Source of the DNA: Hyphomicrobiales bacterium | GTDB lineage: Bacteria; Pseudomonadota; Alphaproteobacteria; Rhizobiales; Beijerinckiaceae | NCBI GenBank assembly: GCA_027489535.1 | Contig: JAIXZO010000022.1 | Span: 186,001-250,000, forward strand | Direction of reading: 5' to 3' | DNA length: 64,000 bases | Part shown: one piece after another, positions 42,442 through 51,881 of the stretch | Layout: each line of letters begins with the position of its first letter | Numbering within the stretch: position 1 is the first letter of the stretch | Translations under genes and position numbers: made by a program | Notes under the pieces: generated by a model | Database searches by the model: none | Told to the model about the DNA's origin: nothing | Seen by the model: the letters and a program-made list of their open reading frames with translations, nothing else

Positions 42442-43404
42442 TTGGGCACCGTCGCCATCGTGACCGAGAACATCCTGCAGGCCATGGCCGCGGGACTTCT
42501 CATCGGCTGCATCTACGGCCTGATGTGCGCCGGATTGGGCGTGATCTTCGGGGTCATGCGGGTCATCAATTTCGCCCAAGGCGATTTCATGATGCTCGGC
42601 ATGTACGTCGCCTATTACTTCGTCACCAGCTTCGGCATTCTGGCGATCATGGGGCCCTATGCCGGGCCTATCGCCGGCGCCTTGGTCGCGGGTCCGGTGT
42701 TGTTCGTGCTCGGCGTCGTCCTGCATAAATATCTGGTCACGCGCGTCACGGGGATCAGGGTCGCGGGGCTCGAAGGCGAAGGGCATTTCGCCCAGCTCAT
42801 CCTCACCCTCGGCATCGCGCTGGTGCTCTCGAACGGCGGCCTGATCCTGTTCGGGTCCGAGCCGGTCTCCATCCGCACGCCGCTTTCGCGCACCGCGTGG
42901 GAACTGGGTCCGCTGATGGGCGACGCCGTCTCGATCTTCGTCAACAAGGCGCGCTTCGTCGGCGCGATCGTCTCGATCCTCATCGCCGGCGCGCTGTATC
43001 TCTTCATCACGAAGGTGCGGTTCGGAAAAGCGCTGCGCGCGGCGGCGGACAATCCGCAATCGGCCACCTATGTCGGCATCGACGTGGAGAAGGCCCACCG
43101 GGTGGCCTTCGGCCTCGGCGTCGCCATCACCGGCATCGCGGGCGGGTTGGTGGCGAGCTACTACCCCTTCCAGCCCTATGTCGGCATCGAATTCGTCATC
43201 GTCATGTATGCGGGCGTCGTGCTCGGCGGCATGGGGTCGATCATCGGTGCGTTCTGGGGCGGCCTGACGATCGGGCTGGTGCAGCAGATGTCCACCCTGA
43301 TCCTGCCCACCCAATTGCAAAACACCGCAATCTTCGTGGTCTTCCTGCTCGTGGTCTTCATCCGGCCCGAAGGGTTCTTCGGCCGCAGCGCGGAGAGGAC
43401 CTGA
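42442..43404 (+). CDS. livH: Liv-type ABC transporter permease LivH (second system)
   Basis: 320 residues from a TTG at 42442, preceded by GGGAGGG at 9 nt. A GTG at 42460 is an alternative. Hallmark LGVIFGVMRVINFAQGDFMM near 33-52. Eight hydrophobic segments. Works with the LivMG and LivF encoded directly downstream. First gene of livH-livMG-livF-livJ. Confidence 0.93.
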   Translation: MGTVAIVTENILQAMAAGLLIGCIYGLMCAGLGVIFGVMRVINFAQGDFMMLGMYVAYYFVTSFGILAIMGPYAGPIAGALVAGPVLFVLGVVLHKYLVTRVTGIRVAGLEGEGHFAQLILTLGIALVLSNGGLILFGSEPVSIRTPLSRTAWELGPLMGDAVSIFVNKARFVGAIVSILIAGALYLFITKVRFGKALRAAADNPQSATYVGIDVEKAHRVAFGLGVAITGIAGGLVASYYPFQPYVGIEFVIVMYAGVVLGGMGSIIGAFWGGLTIGLVQQMSTLILPTQLQNTAIFVVFLLVVFIRPEGFFGRSAERT

Positions 43405-43406
43405 TC

Positions 43407-45179
43407 ATGTTCGGACGTCGCTCCCTGCTGCGCGAAAGCCTCCCCATCGTCGGATTTGCGGCCGTCTACATGGCCGTCGCCTCGATGGTCGAAAGCGAAT
43501 ACCACCTGCTCACCTTCACGCTCGTGGCGGTGTGGGCGACCATGGGCCTCGCCTGGAACATCCTCAGCGGATATTCCGGCCTCGTCTCCTTCGGGCACGC
43601 CTCGTTCTTCGGCCTCGGGGCCTACACCTCGGCCCTCGCGCTGAAGCTGTTCGGCATCACGCCTTGGATCGGCATTCCGATGGGCACGGTCGTGGGGGCG
43701 GTCGCGGGCCTCATGATCGGCGTCCCGACCTTCCGTCTTCGCGGCCATTACTTCGCGCTGGCGATGCTCGCCTACCCGCTGGCGCTCCTCTACGTCTTCG
43801 AATGGCTCGGCTATCAGGAAGTGGCCGTTCCGCTGATGCGCGAGAACGCCGCCTACTACATGCAGTTCACCGACCACCGCATCTATGTCGGCATCGCCGT
43901 GGCGCTGATGACGGCCGCGATGATCCTGTCCCGCAAGATCGAGATCAGCCGCTTCGGCCTGTCCCTGCTCGCCATCAAGCAGAACGAGGCCGCGGCCGAT
44001 GCCGCCGGCATCGACATCATGCGCAACAAGCTGATCGCCATCGTGCTCTCGGGCGCGGTGGCGGGCACCATCGGCGGCTTCTACTCGATGGTCCTCTTGG
44101 TCGTGACGCCGCCCTCGGTGTTCGGCATGCTCACCTCGGCACAGGCCCTCATCATGGCGCTGTTCGGCGGCGTGGGCACGATGTGGGGTCCGGTGATCGG
44201 CGCGATGGTGCTGATCCCGCTCAGCGAAACGCTGCATGCCGAACTCGGCAACGTCATTCCGGGCATTCAGGGCGTCGTGTTCGGCCTGGCGATCATCCTC
44301 GTCATCATCCTCGCGCCCGAAGGCATCTACTGGAAGATCCGCGACAAGCTCCGCGCGGGTCGGGACGACGACCGCCGCCCCGTCGATGCATCGTCGGCCG
44401 CTCCCGCGGAGCCGAGCGAACCCGCCCGCATCAAGCCCGGCCCCGACGCGCCGATCGTGCTCAGCGTCCGCAACCTCTCCAAGAATTTCGGCGGCCTCAA
44501 AGCCGTGCAGGACGTCAGCTTCGACGTGCCGGAAGGCGCCATCTTCGGCATCATCGGGCCCAACGGCGCGGGCAAGACCACCCTGTTCAACCTGCTGAAC
44601 GGCTTCGTCACCACCTCGAGCGGTTCCGTCTCCTACAAGGGCGGCGACATCACGGGGCTCAAGCCGAACGCCGTATGCCGGTTGGGCGTCGGCCGCACGT
44701 TCCAAGTCGTACGACCCTTCCTGCGCATGAGCGTGCTCGACAACGTCATCGTCGGGGCCTTCGTCTCCGCCGCGACGGATGATCAAGCCCGCGAAAACGC
44801 CCTCGCCGCCATCGAACTCGTGGGGCTGGGCGGCGCGGCGGAACGGATCGCCGGGTCGCTGACCAACAAGGAGCTGCGGCTCATGGAGCTGGCCCGCGCG
44901 CTGGCGGGTCAACCGAAGCTGTTGCTGCTCGACGAAACCCTCGCCGGTCTCGGCAGTTCGGAAGTCGAAGACCTCCTCGCCGCCATCCGGCGCATCGCCT
45001 CGCGCGGGGTCACCATCGTGATCATCGAGCACACGATGCAGGCCATGGTCCGCTTGGCCGACACCTTCCTCGTGCTCGACCACGGGCAGGTCATCGGGCT
45101 CGGCGACCCCAAGACGATCACCCGCGAGCCGCGCGTGATCGAGGCATATCTCGGGAAGAAGTGGGCGAACCGTGCTTGA
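43407..45179 (+). CDS. livM/livG: Fused LivM permease and LivG ATPase (second system)
   Basis: 590 residues from ATG at 43407, 2 nt after livH. Permease half to about 320 (GYSGLVSFGHASFFGLGAY hallmark), a charged linker of about 35 residues rich in Asp, Pro and Ala, then the ATPase with Walker A GPNGAGKTT (about 384-392), degenerate signature NKELRLMELA and Walker B LLLDETLAGL. Same fusion as in the first system, though the sequences are far apart. Confidence 0.95.
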   Translation: MFGRRSLLRESLPIVGFAAVYMAVASMVESEYHLLTFTLVAVWATMGLAWNILSGYSGLVSFGHASFFGLGAYTSALALKLFGITPWIGIPMGTVVGAVAGLMIGVPTFRLRGHYFALAMLAYPLALLYVFEWLGYQEVAVPLMRENAAYYMQFTDHRIYVGIAVALMTAAMILSRKIEISRFGLSLLAIKQNEAAADAAGIDIMRNKLIAIVLSGAVAGTIGGFYSMVLLVVTPPSVFGMLTSAQALIMALFGGVGTMWGPVIGAMVLIPLSETLHAELGNVIPGIQGVVFGLAIILVIILAPEGIYWKIRDKLRAGRDDDRRPVDASSAAPAEPSEPARIKPGPDAPIVLSVRNLSKNFGGLKAVQDVSFDVPEGAIFGIIGPNGAGKTTLFNLLNGFVTTSSGSVSYKGGDITGLKPNAVCRLGVGRTFQVVRPFLRMSVLDNVIVGAFVSAATDDQARENALAAIELVGLGGAAERIAGSLTNKELRLMELARALAGQPKLLLLDETLAGLGSSEVEDLLAAIRRIASRGVTIVIIEHTMQAMVRLADTFLVLDHGQVIGLGDPKTITREPRVIEAYLGKKWANRA

Positions 45180-45879
45180 GATCGAAAACATCACGGCGGG
45201 CTACGGCGGCCTCACCGCCCTCTCGGACGTCTCCGTCAGCGTCGGCAAGGGCGAATTCGTCGCCATCGTCGGGCCGAACGGCGCGGGCAAAACCACGTTG
45301 TTCAAGACGATTTCCGGCGTCGTGCCGCTGCGCAGCGGCCGCATCACCTTCGAGGGGCGTGACCTCTCCTCCTATTCGGCCTGGCAGCGCGCCCATTTCG
45401 GCCTCGCCCACGTGCCTGAAGGCCGACAGGTCTTCGCCACGCTGACGGTGCAGGAGAACCTCGAAATGGGGGCCTATACCGACGAGGGGCAACGTCGCCG
45501 CTCCGAAATTTCGGACATGATCCTCGAGCTGTTCCCGATTCTCGCCGAGCGCCGCTCGCAGCTCGCGGGAACCCTTTCGGGCGGGCAGCAGCAGATGCTG
45601 GCCATCGGCCGCGGCCTCGCCTCCGCCCCCCGCCTCCTGATGCTCGACGAGCCGTCGATGGGCCTCGCCCCGGCCGTCGCCGACATGATCTTCGAACGCA
45701 TCATCGACATTCGAGACAAGGCGGGACTGTCGGTCCTGCTCGTCGAACAACGCGTGGCCGACGCGCTGCAATCTTGCGACCGCGGCTACGTCTTGGAAAC
45801 CGGCCGCGTCGTCCTGCAAGGCCGGCATGAAACACTGCTGAAGGACGAAAGAGTGCGGCAGGCCTACCTCGGAATGTAG
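45172..45879 (+). CDS. livF: ABC transporter ATP-binding protein LivF (second system)
   Basis: 235 residues from a GTG at 45172 (8-nt overlap with livMG). Walker A GPNGAGKTT, signature LSGGQQQML, Walker B LMLDEPSMGLAP. Second ATPase of the importer. Confidence 0.94.
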   Translation: MLEIENITAGYGGLTALSDVSVSVGKGEFVAIVGPNGAGKTTLFKTISGVVPLRSGRITFEGRDLSSYSAWQRAHFGLAHVPEGRQVFATLTVQENLEMGAYTDEGQRRRSEISDMILELFPILAERRSQLAGTLSGGQQQMLAIGRGLASAPRLLMLDEPSMGLAPAVADMIFERIIDIRDKAGLSVLLVEQRVADALQSCDRGYVLETGRVVLQGRHETLLKDERVRQAYLGM

Positions 45880-45911
45880 GTCGGACCGCGATCGAACAAG
45901 GGAGGACTACA

Positions 45912-47135
45912 ATGTCGACCACCCGCCGAACTCTGATGATGACGGCCCTCGGAGCCGCCGGCCTGCTCGCCGTCCCGGCCTATGCCCAGACGAGCGAGGT
46001 CAAAGTGGGCCTCATCGCGCCGATGTCCGGTCCTTGGGCCCGTCAGGGCGAGTTGATGATCAAGGGCGCGAACCTCGCGATCGAGCACATCAATGCCCAA
46101 GGCGGCATCAAGTCCATGGGCGGCGCGAAGCTGAAGCTGCTCACCTTCGACACCGGCGACAGCGCGGAAAAGGCCAAGAACGCCGCGCAGCGCATGGTCT
46201 CGCAGGAGCCGGACCTCGTCGCGGCCACGGGCGCATGGCTCAGCTCGTTCACGCTCGCCGTCACCGAAGTGACGGAGCGCGCCGAACTGCCGATGACGAC
46301 GCTGTCCTATTCGGACCAGATCACCGCGCGCGGCTTCAAATACATCTTCCAGACCTCCGCGACGGCGGACACGCAGGCCAATACGGCCCTGCCCGCGATC
46401 CTTTCGGTCGGCGAACGCGCCGGCAAGAAGACGACCACCATCGGCATCGTGCAGGACAACACCGCATCCTCCGTCAGCTTCGCCAAGGCGTTGCGCGAGA
46501 CCAGCATCCCCGCCGCCGGCCTGAAGCTCGTCGTCGACGAGACCTTCACGCCGCCGCTCTCGGACGCGACGCCTCTCGTGCAGAAGGTGCGTTCGGCGAA
46601 GCCTGAACTGCTGATGCTGCTGCCCACCGCCGTGTCGGACGACAAGCTGATGGTCGAAAAGCTCAGCGAATTCGGGCTCGGTCAGGGCAAGCTGCCGGTC
46701 GTGGCCAACGGCGCGCATTTCGCGGTGCCTGAAATCCTGAAATCCGTCGGCCCCGAGCTGATGGAAGGCGTCATGGTCACCGTGGGCAACTGGGCCGTGA
46801 AGGGTCAGGAGTCCATCATCGACGACTTCAAGAAGAAGACCGGCGAGCCGTGGATGACGCAGGACAGCCTGTCGTCCTACGGCGACATGTGGATCTTCAA
46901 GGAGGGCCTCGAAAAGGCCGGCAAGGCGGACCGCAAGGCCGTCGCCGACGCCATCCGCGCCATGGACACCACCGAGGGCGCCGCCAAGTTCTTCCCCGGC
47001 GGCCGCATCAAGTGGGACGACAAGGGCCGCCGCGTCGGGGCCACCGTCGTGATCGTGCAGTGGCAGAAGGGCGCGCCCGTCGCCGTCTACCCGCCGGAGA
47101 CCGCCACGCACCAGCCGATCTGGCCGAAGAACTGA
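45912..47135 (+). CDS. ABC transporter substrate-binding protein (LivJ-like, second system)
   Basis: 407 residues with GGGAGG 8 nt before the ATG. The signal (residues 1-25: TTRRTLMMTALGAAGLLAVP, ending AYAQ) has a twin Arg. Type I binding fold: VKVGLIAPMSGPWARQGE, IKGANLAIEHINAQGGI. It supplies the second Liv importer. Here livJ is last in the operon, while in the first system it is first. A strong terminator follows. Confidence 0.93.
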   Translation: MSTTRRTLMMTALGAAGLLAVPAYAQTSEVKVGLIAPMSGPWARQGELMIKGANLAIEHINAQGGIKSMGGAKLKLLTFDTGDSAEKAKNAAQRMVSQEPDLVAATGAWLSSFTLAVTEVTERAELPMTTLSYSDQITARGFKYIFQTSATADTQANTALPAILSVGERAGKKTTTIGIVQDNTASSVSFAKALRETSIPAAGLKLVVDETFTPPLSDATPLVQKVRSAKPELLMLLPTAVSDDKLMVEKLSEFGLGQGKLPVVANGAHFAVPEILKSVGPELMEGVMVTVGNWAVKGQESIIDDFKKKTGEPWMTQDSLSSYGDMWIFKEGLEKAGKADRKAVADAIRAMDTTEGAAKFFPGGRIKWDDKGRRVGATVVIVQWQKGAPVAVYPPETATHQPIWPKN

Positions 47136-47152
47136 TTGAGACGACAAAACGG

Positions 47153-47184
47153 AAAGGGCGGCTCCTCGGAGCCGCCCTTTTTTT
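47153..47184. terminator. Intrinsic terminator after second livJ
   Basis: AAAGGGCGGCTCC (47153-47165), 2-nt centre, GGAGCCGCCCTTT (47168-47180), with seven T in all (47178-47184). Perfect 13-bp stem. On the minus strand a less regular T-rich tail follows, so it may also serve the convergent hydrolase gene. Confidence 0.92.
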
Positions 47185-47215
47185 GTGTCGCGCTGCGGCG
47201 CGGATGCGGACGCCG

Positions 47216-48058
47216 TCACTTCGGCGAGACGTGCTCCAACGCTTCCAGCAGGAACGGTCGGAAGGCCGGGTAATTCTCGATCATCGGGAAATGCCCCTGC
47301 TTTTCCATGATCTTGAAGAAGCAGCCGGGGATGTTCTCCGCCACCTTCGCCGTCATTTCGGGCGTGCAGGAATAGTCGTATTCCCCCGTCAGCAGCGCCA
47401 CCGGGCACCGCTTGGTGTCGATGGTCTTGATCGCCTCGCGGCCGTCCCAGTCGAAGCTGTAGAAATGCACGTCCCCCGCATAGATGCCGGGGCCGGACTG
47501 CGCGTAGTACCACCAGTTCTCGCGCTTGGAGCTTTCGGGGCTCGACGGCGCGTTGAGCCCGTAGGTGTAGGTCGCCGCCAATTCGCTGCCGTGGATCGCC
47601 GGGTGGTGCAGGAAATCGTTGTAGCGCCCGGGCGCGAAGGCCGCGCTTTCGAGCCCCACGATCCCGCCGATCTCGCCTTGGTTCTCGGCGGCGATCTTCA
47701 GCACCACCGCCCCGCCCATCGAGCACCCGACGACGACGGGCCGCTCCAGGTCCAGCGCGCGCCACACGGCGCGGGTGAGGCCCGCATAGGTGTCCGCCGT
47801 CAGCTTGTAGTGCTCCAGCCAGAATTCGTCCGGCGGGTTCGAGCGGCCGTGCCGGGGCAGGTCGAAGCAGACCACGCGAAAGCGCGAAGTGATCTCGGGA
47901 TCGTTGAGCATGTGCCGGTACTGGCGCGAGTCCGCCCCCGCCGTATGCAGGCACAGCAGCGGAATGCCCGTCCCGGCCTCCTCCACATAGATGCGATGAT
48001 CGCGGCCTTCGTAGGAGATCGTGAAGTAGCGACCGACGATGGGTTCGAACTCAACCAT
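47216..48058 (-). CDS. Alpha/beta hydrolase
   Basis: 280 residues. Canonical fold: oxyanion region LLCLHTAGADSRQY, FDLPRHGRS, nucleophile elbow GCSMGG (Ser113), acid TGEYDYSCTP and histidine QGHFPM near 258. Resembles C-C bond or ester hydrolases of ring-cleavage pathways (MhpC/PcaD style) without a firm assignment. Overlaps the SCP2-like gene by 8 nt. Confidence 0.92.
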   Translation of the reverse strand: MVEFEPIVGRYFTISYEGRDHRIYVEEAGTGIPLLCLHTAGADSRQYRHMLNDPEITSRFRVVCFDLPRHGRSNPPDEFWLEHYKLTADTYAGLTRAVWRALDLERPVVVGCSMGGAVVLKIAAENQGEIGGIVGLESAAFAPGRYNDFLHHPAIHGSELAATYTYGLNAPSSPESSKRENWWYYAQSGPGIYAGDVHFYSFDWDGREAIKTIDTKRCPVALLTGEYDYSCTPEMTAKVAENIPGCFFKIMEKQGHFPMIENYPAFRPFLLEALEHVSPK

Positions 48059-48452
48059 GCGCGGCCCCCGTCTTTCTCATCAAGTTCATCATCCGGTGCA
48101 GCGCGCGCGCGTTCTGCATCGCCACCAGTCCGTCGCCTTCCAGCACGAATTCGGGCACCCGCATCAGCATGGCGAAAAAGTCATGGAACAGCGGCGGCGG
48201 GTCGGCGCTCACGAACTTGTCCCACACCTCGCGCGGCGCCCGAAAGCCGAAGGCGCAGCGCACGTCGAAGCGCGGCGATGCTATGATTTCGGTGATCTTT
48301 CCCTGTTCGACGCGCACCGCATAGCGCACGTCGCCGACGGTCACCGAGAAGGCGGTGGTGAACCAGCGGCCGGCGATCGCGAGTTCGGGGTCCGCGTTCA
48401 CGACGGCCTTGAACCGGTCCATCCAGTCCGGGCTTGGAAAATCCGACGTCAT
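48051..48452 (-). CDS. Small SCP2 sterol-carrier-like protein
   Basis: 133 residues from ATG at 48452 (GAGGAGG upstream). The pattern PELAIAGRWFTTAFSVTVGDVRYAVRVEQGKITE resembles the SCP2 sterol-transfer fold: a beta sheet that binds acyl chains. The C-terminal helices are longer than usual. It would fit an acyl-CoA handling operon. Alternative: an unassigned alpha/beta lipid-binding family. Coupled to the hydrolase gene by an 8-nt overlap. Confidence 0.65.
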   Translation of the reverse strand: MTSDFPSPDWMDRFKAVVNADPELAIAGRWFTTAFSVTVGDVRYAVRVEQGKITEIIASPRFDVRCAFGFRAPREVWDKFVSADPPPLFHDFFAMLMRVPEFVLEGDGLVAMQNARALHRMMNLMRKTGAAHG

Positions 48453-48533
48453 GCCGCTCACCTCCTCGGTTGGGCCGTTCGTTTCGAACCGATACTGTCG
48501 GGCAACGACGCGCCGGTCGCCGGGTCGCCGCGA

Positions 48534-48546
48534 GATAGCAGCTATT
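48534..48546. promoter_or_regulatory. GATAGC-A-GCTATT (site S3 of 13-bp family)
   Basis: Contains the perfect 11-bp palindrome ATAGCAGCTAT. It lies in the middle of the 174-bp divergent region between the SCP2-like (minus) and PcaC-like (plus) genes. Confidence 0.6.
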
Positions 48547-48626
48547 CCGCCCCGCCGACTGCCCCCGTCCCGGCGCGCGCGCGATGCTGCGTCCACGAAG
48601 CGCCATTCAAAGACAGGGGACATCCG

Positions 48627-48998
48627 ATGGACCAGAAAACCTTCGATCGCGGGCTCTCGATCCGCAAGGAAGTGCTCGGCGAGGAATACGTCGCGAAATC
48701 CTTCGCCTCGGCCGACGAGTTCAACCAGCCGTTTCAGGAACTCGTCACGGAATATTGCTGGGGCGCGGTCTGGGGCCGCGAGGAACTCTCGAAGAAGACC
48801 CGCAGCATGCTCAACCTCGCAATGCTCGCCATCCTCAACCGGCCGCATGAATTGAAGATCCACGTGAAGGGCGCGCTGAAGAACGGCGTCACCAAGACTG
48901 AAATCCGCGAGATCTTCATGCAGGTCGCGATCTATGCCGGCGTACCCGCCGGAGTGGATGCGTTCCGCAACGCCCGCGAAGCCTTCAAGGAAGACTGA
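48627..48998 (+). CDS. Carboxymuconolactone decarboxylase family protein (PcaC-like)
   Basis: 123 residues from ATG at 48627 (AGGGGA 6 nt upstream). The PcaC pattern is clear: EYCWGAVWGREELSKKTRSM, NRPHELKIHVKGALKNGVTK, YAGVPAGVDAF. True PcaC decarboxylates 4-carboxymuconolactone in protocatechuate breakdown, but no other pca gene is nearby, so a related lactone or peroxidase-like role is possible. First gene of a four-gene plus run. Confidence 0.88.
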   Translation: MDQKTFDRGLSIRKEVLGEEYVAKSFASADEFNQPFQELVTEYCWGAVWGREELSKKTRSMLNLAMLAILNRPHELKIHVKGALKNGVTKTEIREIFMQVAIYAGVPAGVDAFRNAREAFKED

Positions 48999-49060
48999 GC
49001 CCGACCTTGCGCGGGCTGCGTCCGGCGACCCGCGCCGTCGGCCGTTCTGGAGAACACATC

Positions 49061-49948
49061 ATGGACGTCGGTTTCATCGGTCTCGGGAACATGGGTTTCC
49101 CGATGGCGGCGCGCCTGCTCGATGCCGGCCACCGCGTCACCGCCTTTGACATGCGGCGCGACGCGGTCGAGCGTTTCGTCGCCCGGGGCGCGCAAGGCGC
49201 CGGTTCCGTCAAGGAGGTGGCCGACTCGGTGGAGACCATCTTCACCAGCCTGCCGACGCCCGCGATCGTCCGCGCCGTCGCGACCGGGCCGGACGGCGTC
49301 ATCGCCGGCTCCAAGGTGAAGCGCTTCGTCGAAATGTCGACGACGGGGTCCAAGACGGCGGTCGAAGTCGGCGCCGCGCTGCGCGCGCGCGGCATCACCA
49401 TGATCGACAGCCCCGTGTCGGGCGGCGTCGCCGGCGCGACGAAGGGCACGCTGGCGGTGATGGTTTCGGCCCCGCAGGCGGATTTCGACCTGCTCAAGCC
49501 GCTGCTCGACCAGATCGGCAAGGTGTTCTTCGTCGGCGAGAAGCCCGGGCTCGCCCAAACGATGAAGCTCGTGAACAACTATCTCTCCGCCACGGCGCTC
49601 GCCGCCACCTCCGAGGCGATGGCGCTCGGCGCGAAGGCGGGGCTCGACGCCTCGCTGATGTGCGACGTCATCAACACCGGCAGCGGCCGCAACAGCGCCT
49701 CCCAGGACAAATTCCCGCGCTCGATCCTCCCGGGAACGTTCGATTTCGGCTTCTCGACCGGCCTCATGACCAAGGATCTCGACCTCTGCGCCGAGGAATC
49801 CGAGCATCTCGGCGTACCGATGAGCGTCGCCGAGGCCGTCCACGCGCTGTGGCACAAGACCCTCGACCGCGAGGGCGCGGACTCCGACTTCACGACCATC
49901 GCCCGCTACGTCGAAGATCAGGCCGGCGTGAAGATCCGCGCGAAATGA
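49061..49948 (+). CDS. NAD(P)-dependent beta-hydroxyacid dehydrogenase (HIBADH family)
   Basis: 295 residues from ATG at 49061 (GGAG 8 nt upstream). Cofactor motif GFIGLGNMGFPMAARLL (4-20), substrate-site DSPVSGGVAGATKGTL and the catalytic-lysine segment KLVNNYLSATAL. Typical of 3-hydroxyisobutyrate, tartronate semialdehyde and related dehydrogenases. Followed after 10 bp by the MBL hydrolase. Confidence 0.93.
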   Translation: MDVGFIGLGNMGFPMAARLLDAGHRVTAFDMRRDAVERFVARGAQGAGSVKEVADSVETIFTSLPTPAIVRAVATGPDGVIAGSKVKRFVEMSTTGSKTAVEVGAALRARGITMIDSPVSGGVAGATKGTLAVMVSAPQADFDLLKPLLDQIGKVFFVGEKPGLAQTMKLVNNYLSATALAATSEAMALGAKAGLDASLMCDVINTGSGRNSASQDKFPRSILPGTFDFGFSTGLMTKDLDLCAEESEHLGVPMSVAEAVHALWHKTLDREGADSDFTTIARYVEDQAGVKIRAK

Positions 49949-49958
49949 GGGCGTCCCG

Positions 49959-50762
49959 ATGACTGAGCCGGCGGTCTACGAGGTCTACGCCATCCGCTAC
50001 GCCCACGGCGCGCGCAAGCGCTCCGAAAACTTCGTCGGCGGCGATCCGCATGACGGGCCGATGCCGCTCGACTATTTCGTCTGGGCCATCGTCGGCGAAA
50101 AGGCGACCTACGTGGTCGACATGGGCTTCGAGGAATCGGTCGGCAATCGCCGTGGCCGGCAGACCACGAAGAGCGTGTCGGAAGGCCTCGCCGCCATCGG
50201 CATCCGCCACGAGGAGGTGCGCGACGTCATTCTCACGCATTTCCATTACGATCATTGCGGCAACAACCACCTGTTCCCGAACGCCCGCTTCCACGTTCAG
50301 GACGCGGAGATGGAATTCGCGACCGGTCGCTGCATGTGCCACCCCGTCATGCGCCATCCCTTCGAGGAAGAGGACGTCGTGACGATGGTGCGCCGCGTCT
50401 TCGCCGACCGCGTGGTGTTCCACGACGGCGACGCGGAAATCGCGGACGGCATCTCGCTCCACCTCACCGGCGGCCACTCCAAGGGGCTGCAATGCGTCCG
50501 CGTGCGCACGCGACGCGGCTACGTCGTGCTCGCCTCCGACGTCACCCATTTCTACGAGCACATGGAGACCGACCGTCCCTTCATCGTGGTGGTTGACGTG
50601 GGCAAGCAGCTCGAAGGCTACCGCACCTTGCGCCGATTGGCCGACACGCCGGACCACATCATCCCCGGCCATGATCCGCTGGTTCTGGCGCGCTACCCGG
50701 CCGCCGCGCCAGGTCTGGAAAATTGGGTGGCGCGCCTCGATTTGGAGCCGAAACCGCGCTGA
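49959..50762 (+). CDS. MBL-fold hydrolase (AHL lactonase-like)
   Basis: 267 residues. The metallo-beta-lactamase motif HFHYDHCGN places His94, His96, Asp98 and His99. Further metal ligands follow in TGGHSKGLQ, ASDVTHF and PGHDP. The overall arrangement matches the AiiA-type N-acyl-homoserine lactonase subgroup, which also contains lactonases of catabolic pathways. Given neighbours (PcaC-like, HIBADH, SMP-30) a catabolic lactone is at least as likely as quorum quenching. Confidence 0.9.
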   Translation: MTEPAVYEVYAIRYAHGARKRSENFVGGDPHDGPMPLDYFVWAIVGEKATYVVDMGFEESVGNRRGRQTTKSVSEGLAAIGIRHEEVRDVILTHFHYDHCGNNHLFPNARFHVQDAEMEFATGRCMCHPVMRHPFEEEDVVTMVRRVFADRVVFHDGDAEIADGISLHLTGGHSKGLQCVRVRTRRGYVVLASDVTHFYEHMETDRPFIVVVDVGKQLEGYRTLRRLADTPDHIIPGHDPLVLARYPAAAPGLENWVARLDLEPKPR

Positions 50763-50918
50763 AACGCCCCCCGATTTCGGCGGCCAAAGCGGCGGATGCA
50801 ATTTCACCATTGTTTCCTGCCGGTTTAGATGCCCCAATGCCGCCGGCCCGCCGCAGAGCGGGCACATCGGGGAGCAGGACGTCGACGCCGTTCAGGGGCG
50901 ACGCGCGTTTGAAAGAAC

Positions 50919-51860
50919 ATGAGCGACGATGAAAAGCTGAGCCTGAAGCAGCTCAGATATTTCGTGGCCGTTGCCGAACTCGGCAGCTTTTCGCGAGCGG
51001 CGGTCACGCTCTCGGTGGCGCAGCCCGTGTTGAGCCGCGTCATCAAGGCCCTCGAAACGGATCTCGAAATCGAACTGCTGTATCGCAACGGTCGCGGCAT
51101 CGTCCTCACCGATGCGGGCAAGATGCTCGAGGGCTACGCGAAGTCGATCCTCGACACCGCGGCGCGTGCGCAGAACGAGGTGATGGCGCTCGGCGACACG
51201 CCCACGGGCCGCGTCGTCATCGGCGTCCCCCCGTCGGTCGGCCGGGTCCTGACCCTGCCGCTGGTCAAGCAGTTCCGCATTTCCTTTCCCAAAGTCGTGC
51301 TGAAGGTCATCGAAGCGCATAGCGGCCACGTGCTCGAATGGCTCGCCACCGGAAAGATCGACGTCGCGGTGCTCTACAGCGCCCCCAAATCGACGACGAT
51401 GGTCACGGAGCCCTTGGTCGAGGAAGACCTCTACCTCGTCGGGTCGGGAGACCACCCTTCGGCGCCGAAGACCGAGGGCGTGCCGGTGCGCGATCTCGGC
51501 CGCTATTCCCTCATCGTGCCGGGTCTGCCCCACGGCCTCCGCCTGCTGGTGAACCATGTCTGCGAGCAGGCGGGCGTGGACCTGTCGGTGGAATACGAGA
51601 TCGACGCCATGCCCGCCGTGCTCGACCTCGTCGAGGAGGGCGTCGGCTTCACGATCCTGCCCTACGCCCCCGTTCACAAGCTGGTCAGCGCCGGCCGCCT
51701 GCAAATCTGGCCCATCGTGGACCCGCATATCCGCCGCGAATTGCTGCTCGTCACCTCGACCCAACGGCCGATGACGCTGGCCACGCGTCATCTCGCACGC
51801 ATGGTCCGCAAGCAGGTCAAGGAACTCGTCCACGAAGGCCGCTGGATGCCGGTCGTCTGA
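50919..51860 (+). CDS. LysR family transcriptional regulator
   Basis: 313 residues. N-terminal winged helix (about 8-67: LKQLRYFVAVAELGSFSRAA) and a type II periplasmic-binding-like effector domain (VVIGVPPSVGRVLTLPLV). It follows the MBL gene after 156 bp and faces the CoA ligase tail-to-tail. It is the only transcription factor in the 36-63 kb region apart from the receiver, so it is one candidate for the 13-bp sites, although these do not show the T-N11-A spacing usual for LysR proteins. Confidence 0.94.
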   Translation: MSDDEKLSLKQLRYFVAVAELGSFSRAAVTLSVAQPVLSRVIKALETDLEIELLYRNGRGIVLTDAGKMLEGYAKSILDTAARAQNEVMALGDTPTGRVVIGVPPSVGRVLTLPLVKQFRISFPKVVLKVIEAHSGHVLEWLATGKIDVAVLYSAPKSTTMVTEPLVEEDLYLVGSGDHPSAPKTEGVPVRDLGRYSLIVPGLPHGLRLLVNHVCEQAGVDLSVEYEIDAMPAVLDLVEEGVGFTILPYAPVHKLVSAGRLQIWPIVDPHIRRELLLVTSTQRPMTLATRHLARMVRKQVKELVHEGRWMPVV

Positions 51861-51881
51861 GGCGGTCCGGGAGCGGGCGGT

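Noticed and set aside
48627-48998. Protocatechuate pathway pcaC
   Set aside because: No pcaB, pcaD, pcaG or pcaH nearby, so the specific assignment is not supported.
49959-50762. Quorum-quenching AHL lactonase
   Set aside because: The metal motif fits the family, but neighbours are catabolic and no luxI/luxR gene is present. I keep only the family name.
50919-51860. LysR as the certain binder of the 13-bp sites
   Set aside because: Its own upstream region has no site, and the element lacks the T-N11-A form usual for LysR proteins. It remains only one candidate.
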